The notes below the pieces were generated by a model that saw only the letters and a program-made list of their open reading frames with translations, made no database searches and was not told where the DNA came from. This document shows positions 4,974-7,038 of a DNA stretch of 7,038 bases, in pieces. The DNA lies in contig JAJYXS010000052.1 of the NCBI GenBank assembly GCA_021801615.1, positions 1-7,038 on the forward strand, given 5' to 3'. Position numbers and translations under genes: made by a program. Source of the stretch: Actinomycetes bacterium. GTDB lineage: Bacteria; Actinomycetota; Acidimicrobiia; Acidimicrobiales; RAAP-2. Every line of letters starts with the position of its first letter. The first letter of the stretch is position 1.

Positions 4974-6332
4974 CTATTGAAGCCGGTGCCAGGTCCGACC
5001 GCCGTCTTCGGTACGCCACAGCCCGCCGTGGATGGTGGATGAGAACGCGTGCGCGGCCACGTACGCGCGGGTGGGAGTGACCACGGCGAGCGCTCGGATC
5101 TGTGTGCCAACGCGTTGGCTGATGGTCGCAGGCAAGGCGTCGTGCCAGCGACGGCCGCCGTCGCTCGTCGCGAGCAACCCGCCCCGGGGCGTCTCGAGCA
5201 CCCAGGCCTCGGTGCTCGATCGCGCCACTAGCGCGTAGATCGTGCCTGTGGGGGCGCCCGGCGGCAGGTGGGCTGTGGCGTCCAGCGCCGGTGGATAGCT
5301 CGACTCGGCGACCCACGAGGTGCCCAGGTCCGTCGAGCGGTAGACGGCGTTCGGACGCGTTCCGACCGCACCTGCGCCGCTGCAGACCAGCCAGATGGTG
5401 CGCGACGAGGGAGCGAGGGAGAGCTGACCGCCCAGGCGGAACTCGGTGGGGCACGGCAGCGGGCGCTGCTGCCAGCTGCCGCCGCCGTCGGTGCTCGTGA
5501 GGAGCACGCCGGGGTTGTTGGCCGAGTAGCCCTCGTGGTCTCCCCACTCCGCCACGACCAGCGTGCCCCCCGTCCCCACGGCGCTCTGGGCTGCGCGAAA
5601 TGGCCCGGGCGGGAGGTCGAGCGCCCGCCAGGTGCGCCCGGCGTTGCTCGATGCCTCGATGCCGACGGTGCACGGTGCGGTGGTCGGGCTCACTGTGCAG
5701 GTGGTGTCGGTGAGCCACAGATCGCGCCCGGTGCCGGTGCTCGCGACCACGCGGCCAGACACGGAGATCGGTGTCCAGTGACGGCCCGCGTCGTGGGTGG
5801 CGAAGGCGCCTTGTGTGCCGTACTCGACGCCGTCGGCGTCACTCACAAAGGTGAGCCTGGGTGGCTCCGACTCCGTAGGGCCGTCACCGACGGGGGAGGG
5901 TCCCACCATGTGCCACGTCGAGCCGCCGTCGGTGGTGGAGACGAGCTCTGCTTGGCCGGATACCCCAGAGACGTTCACGGGGCTGTAGACGCCGAACCCC
6001 ACTGTGGCGTTGACGAAGGAGAGCGCGATGAGGCAGTCCGTCACGGCGACCGCGCCCGTGCCGCACAGCGAACCGCCGGCCGCCGAGCGGGTCGACTTCG
6101 CCGGAGTCTTGCTGCTCGAAGCAGGGGCCGCGCGCTTCGATGCGGGACCACGGCCCCCGCGCCCGACTGCGCCGTAGCCGATCCCTGCAGCCGCTGCGGC
6201 GGCGACGAGCACTGCGAGGACGCGCATCCAACGGCGCCTGCGGCGCTGGCGGGCCTCTTTGAAGAGGACCTCGGGCGGAGGCGGCACTCCCACCTCGGTC
6301 GGGCGATCGATGGTGGGCGGCCGGGCGGTCAA
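4974..6332 (-). CDS. Membrane-anchored Asp-box (BNR/Ycf48-like) beta-propeller protein, 452 aa
   Basis: The N-terminus has a short cytoplasmic part with a basic stop (RQRRRRRW, 29-35), one membrane helix (about 36-57), and then an Ala/Ser/Lys/Gly-rich linker to about residue 85. The remainder contains seven Asp-box motifs of the S-x-D-x-G-x-T-W type, near residues 133-140, 178-186, 227-235, 279-287, 332-340, 389-396 and 441-448, which matches a seven-bladed propeller closing at the C-terminus (RTWHRLQ). Six cysteines (C90, C100, C211, C221, C294, C317) in the outer part fit an extracytoplasmic, disulfide-bearing domain. Asp-box propellers occur in sialidases, sortilin and photosystem assembly factor Ycf48; no sialidase catalytic set is evident, so a binding or scaffold role is more likely. 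The TTG start at 6332 lies one base after the stop of the GntR gene, with GGCGG 9 bases upstream, indicating translational coupling; GTG codons at residues 14 and 16 are alternatives. Confidence 0.85.
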   Translation of the reverse strand: MTARPPTIDRPTEVGVPPPPEVLFKEARQRRRRRWMRVLAVLVAAAAAAGIGYGAVGRGGRGPASKRAAPASSSKTPAKSTRSAAGGSLCGTGAVAVTDCLIALSFVNATVGFGVYSPVNVSGVSGQAELVSTTDGGSTWHMVGPSPVGDGPTESEPPRLTFVSDADGVEYGTQGAFATHDAGRHWTPISVSGRVVASTGTGRDLWLTDTTCTVSPTTAPCTVGIEASSNAGRTWRALDLPPGPFRAAQSAVGTGGTLVVAEWGDHEGYSANNPGVLLTSTDGGGSWQQRPLPCPTEFRLGGQLSLAPSSRTIWLVCSGAGAVGTRPNAVYRSTDLGTSWVAESSYPPALDATAHLPPGAPTGTIYALVARSSTEAWVLETPRGGLLATSDGGRRWHDALPATISQRVGTQIRALAVVTPTRAYVAAHAFSSTIHGGLWRTEDGGRTWHRLQ

Positions 6333-6333
6333 C

Positions 6334-6690
6334 TCAGCGGACCGCCTCGATCATGGCGATGAGCTCGCTCTTCTTGTACCCGTTGCGGCGCGCCGTACGG
6401 ACGAGGTCTCGCACCTGGGAGATGAGCGCGCTCCTCTCGGGGGTGCCCGAGACGGTGATCCCGTGCCCTCGCCGGAACTCGAGGAGCCCCTCGTCGCGAA
6501 GAAGGTGCAGCGCCCGGAAGACCGTGTTCTTGTTCACCCCCATCACCGCCGCAAGGTCCTTGGCGAGTGGCAGACGGTCACCCGGCGCTGCTTCGCCCTC
6601 GGAGATCGCACGTCGGATCTCGGCCGCCACCTGTTCGGCGAGTGGCAGGGGATCGCTGCGGTCGATGCGCAACTGCATAGTGATACTCAT
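6334..6690 (-). CDS. GntR-family regulator, YtrA-like, 118 aa (or 114 aa)
   Basis: The protein has the N-terminal winged helix of GntR regulators: PLAEQVAAEIRRAI, then GDRLPLAKDLAAVMGVNKNTVFRALHLLRDEGLL (helix-turn-helix with the recognition helix around NKNTVFRAL), then wing FRRGHGITV. Only about 40 residues follow, too short for a metabolite-binding FadR/HutC domain and typical of the YtrA subgroup, which dimerises through short helices and often controls adjacent membrane or export genes. It is the first gene of an operon with the Asp-box protein (stop TGA 6336-6334, then one base, then TTG). The ATG at 6690 has no ribosome binding site, and a -10 box overlaps it; the in-frame ATG at 6678 (MQLRIDR) matches the usual family start and would give a near-leaderless mRNA. 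Autoregulation is likely from the palindrome in its promoter. Confidence 0.93.
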   Translation of the reverse strand: MSITMQLRIDRSDPLPLAEQVAAEIRRAISEGEAAPGDRLPLAKDLAAVMGVNKNTVFRALHLLRDEGLLEFRRGHGITVSGTPERSALISQVRDLVRTARRNGYKKSELIAMIEAVR

Positions 6691-6718
6691 TGTAATAGGA
6701 CTATTCGATGCGCGTCAA
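6689..6718 (-). promoter_or_regulatory. Promoter of the GntR/propeller operon
   Basis: On the minus strand TTGACG (6718-6713) and TACAAT (6694-6689) are separated by 18 bases; each differs from the sigma-70-type consensus at one position. The -10 overlaps the ATG at 6690, so transcription should begin around 6682-6681, about three bases before the ATG at 6678. This supports the shorter form of the regulator. Confidence 0.6.
6694..6705. promoter_or_regulatory. Candidate GntR operator (palindrome in promoter spacer)
   Basis: AATAG-GA-CTATT is a perfect inverted repeat lying between the -35 and -10 boxes of the regulator's own promoter, in a locally AT-rich patch. A second symmetric pair, ATAGT (6677-6681) and ACTAT (6700-6704), brackets the start region. 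A dimeric GntR protein bound here would block RNA polymerase. The palindrome is seen; binding is inferred. Confidence 0.5.
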
Positions 6719-6884
6719 CGGACCTCTATCGCAGCGTCTCGAGAGAGCACGCAGACCGGCCGTCTGCCGGCAGGTGACCCAAGATCGGACCAGATGACAT
6801 CGCCACGCGTATCAGATCGCCAAGAGCTGATCTACACTCCAGCCAGCTCGCGCCGCCCCGGGGACAACTGGGCAATTTCGGTGA
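6719..6884. other. Divergent intergenic region with stacked inverted repeats
   Basis: This stretch lies between the GntR promoter and the partial zinc-ribbon frame. It holds GCAGAC (6751-6756) paired with GTCTGC (6762-6767), overlapping the 10-bp palindrome CTGCCGGCAG (6764-6773) and CCGGC/GCCGG arms (6756-6760, 6766-6770). An 8-bp palindrome TCTCGAGA lies at 6737-6744. Short open frames cross it on both strands, but none has a ribosome binding site or recognisable motif. I could not assign a plus-strand promoter. Confidence 0.35.
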
Positions 6885-7038
6885 TCGACTCTGGGGAAGT
6901 TCCGCGATCCGCGACAATGGTCCACGAGCATCGAGACCGGACGATGCCGGGCATGTCGGGACTTCGAGCGCCACAACGCGACCGAGGCGCCGTGTCGGTC
7001 CTGTCGGCGCACGATCAGCGTCAACCGCTTCGGACGAT
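6885..7038 (+). CDS. Partial zinc-ribbon protein, start unclear, runs off the right edge
   Basis: After a TGA at 6882-6884, the plus strand is open in this frame to the window end and encodes four cysteines at 6945, 6954, 6993 and 7002, spaced C-x2-C-x12-C-x2-C (GRCRACRDF ... PCRSCRRTI), a standard zinc-ribbon pattern. Third codon positions are almost all G or C from about 6957 onward, unlike the other two frames, which supports true coding. No ATG, GTG or TTG occurs in the frame before the first cysteine. CTG at 6891, with GGTGA six bases upstream, is the only hint of a start; otherwise the gene is 5'-truncated or frameshifted. The family is not recognised. It is divergent from the GntR operon. 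Confidence 0.4.

Noticed and set aside
6726..7024. Two short minus-strand open frames and a plus-strand frame from ATG 6794
   Set aside because: None has a ribosome binding site, recognisable motif, or the third-position GC bias seen in the zinc-ribbon frame.
1..7038. tRNA, rRNA, insertion sequence or phage genes
   Set aside because: No cloverleaf, rRNA-like stretch, transposase motif or flanking target duplication was seen on either strand.

Overview
The window is GC-rich throughout, uses G/C-ending codons, and has GTG and TTG starts. This points to an actinobacterium (Actinomycetota, possibly Acidimicrobiia-like; the rank is inference). It holds five complete protein genes, one probable partial gene at the right edge, a riboswitch, and several families of short GC-rich tandem repeats.

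Left part (1-2746). An inverted-repeat leader and a 20-bp minisatellite precede a plus-strand gene (260-2647) for a two-domain protein: an APH/hydroxylysine-kinase-like kinase fused to a class III PLP aminotransferase/phospho-lyase. The pair suggests phosphorylation of an amino alcohol followed by PLP-dependent elimination of phosphate. A 30-bp tandem repeat is translated in-frame inside the aminotransferase domain.

Middle part (2747-4973, all minus strand). A pentapeptide-repeat/DinB-fold protein (2747-3517) is separated by 260 bp of two different GC-rich repeat blocks from an EamA/DMT-type transporter (3778-4662). The transporter leader (about 4710-4860) carries the hallmark sequences of the ykkC/guanidine-I riboswitch family. 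The 3' strand of its P1 stem is also an exact 6-base complement of the transporter's ribosome binding site, giving a simple ligand-ON translational switch. This is the most informative regulatory unit here.

Right part (4974-7038). A YtrA-type GntR regulator (6334-6690) and a membrane-anchored Asp-box (BNR) beta-propeller protein (4974-6332) form a minus-strand operon with 1 base between stop and start. A recognisable promoter lies at the 5' end of the regulator gene, with a palindrome between its -35 and -10, which suggests autoregulation and a near-leaderless mRNA. Divergent from it, the window ends inside a plus-strand reading frame with a CxxC-x12-CxxC zinc ribbon but no ordinary start codon.

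The main points of interest are the riboswitch/transporter pair, the GntR control region, and the recurring GAGCGG/GCGC-type repeats found in three intergenic stretches and inside one catalytic domain.
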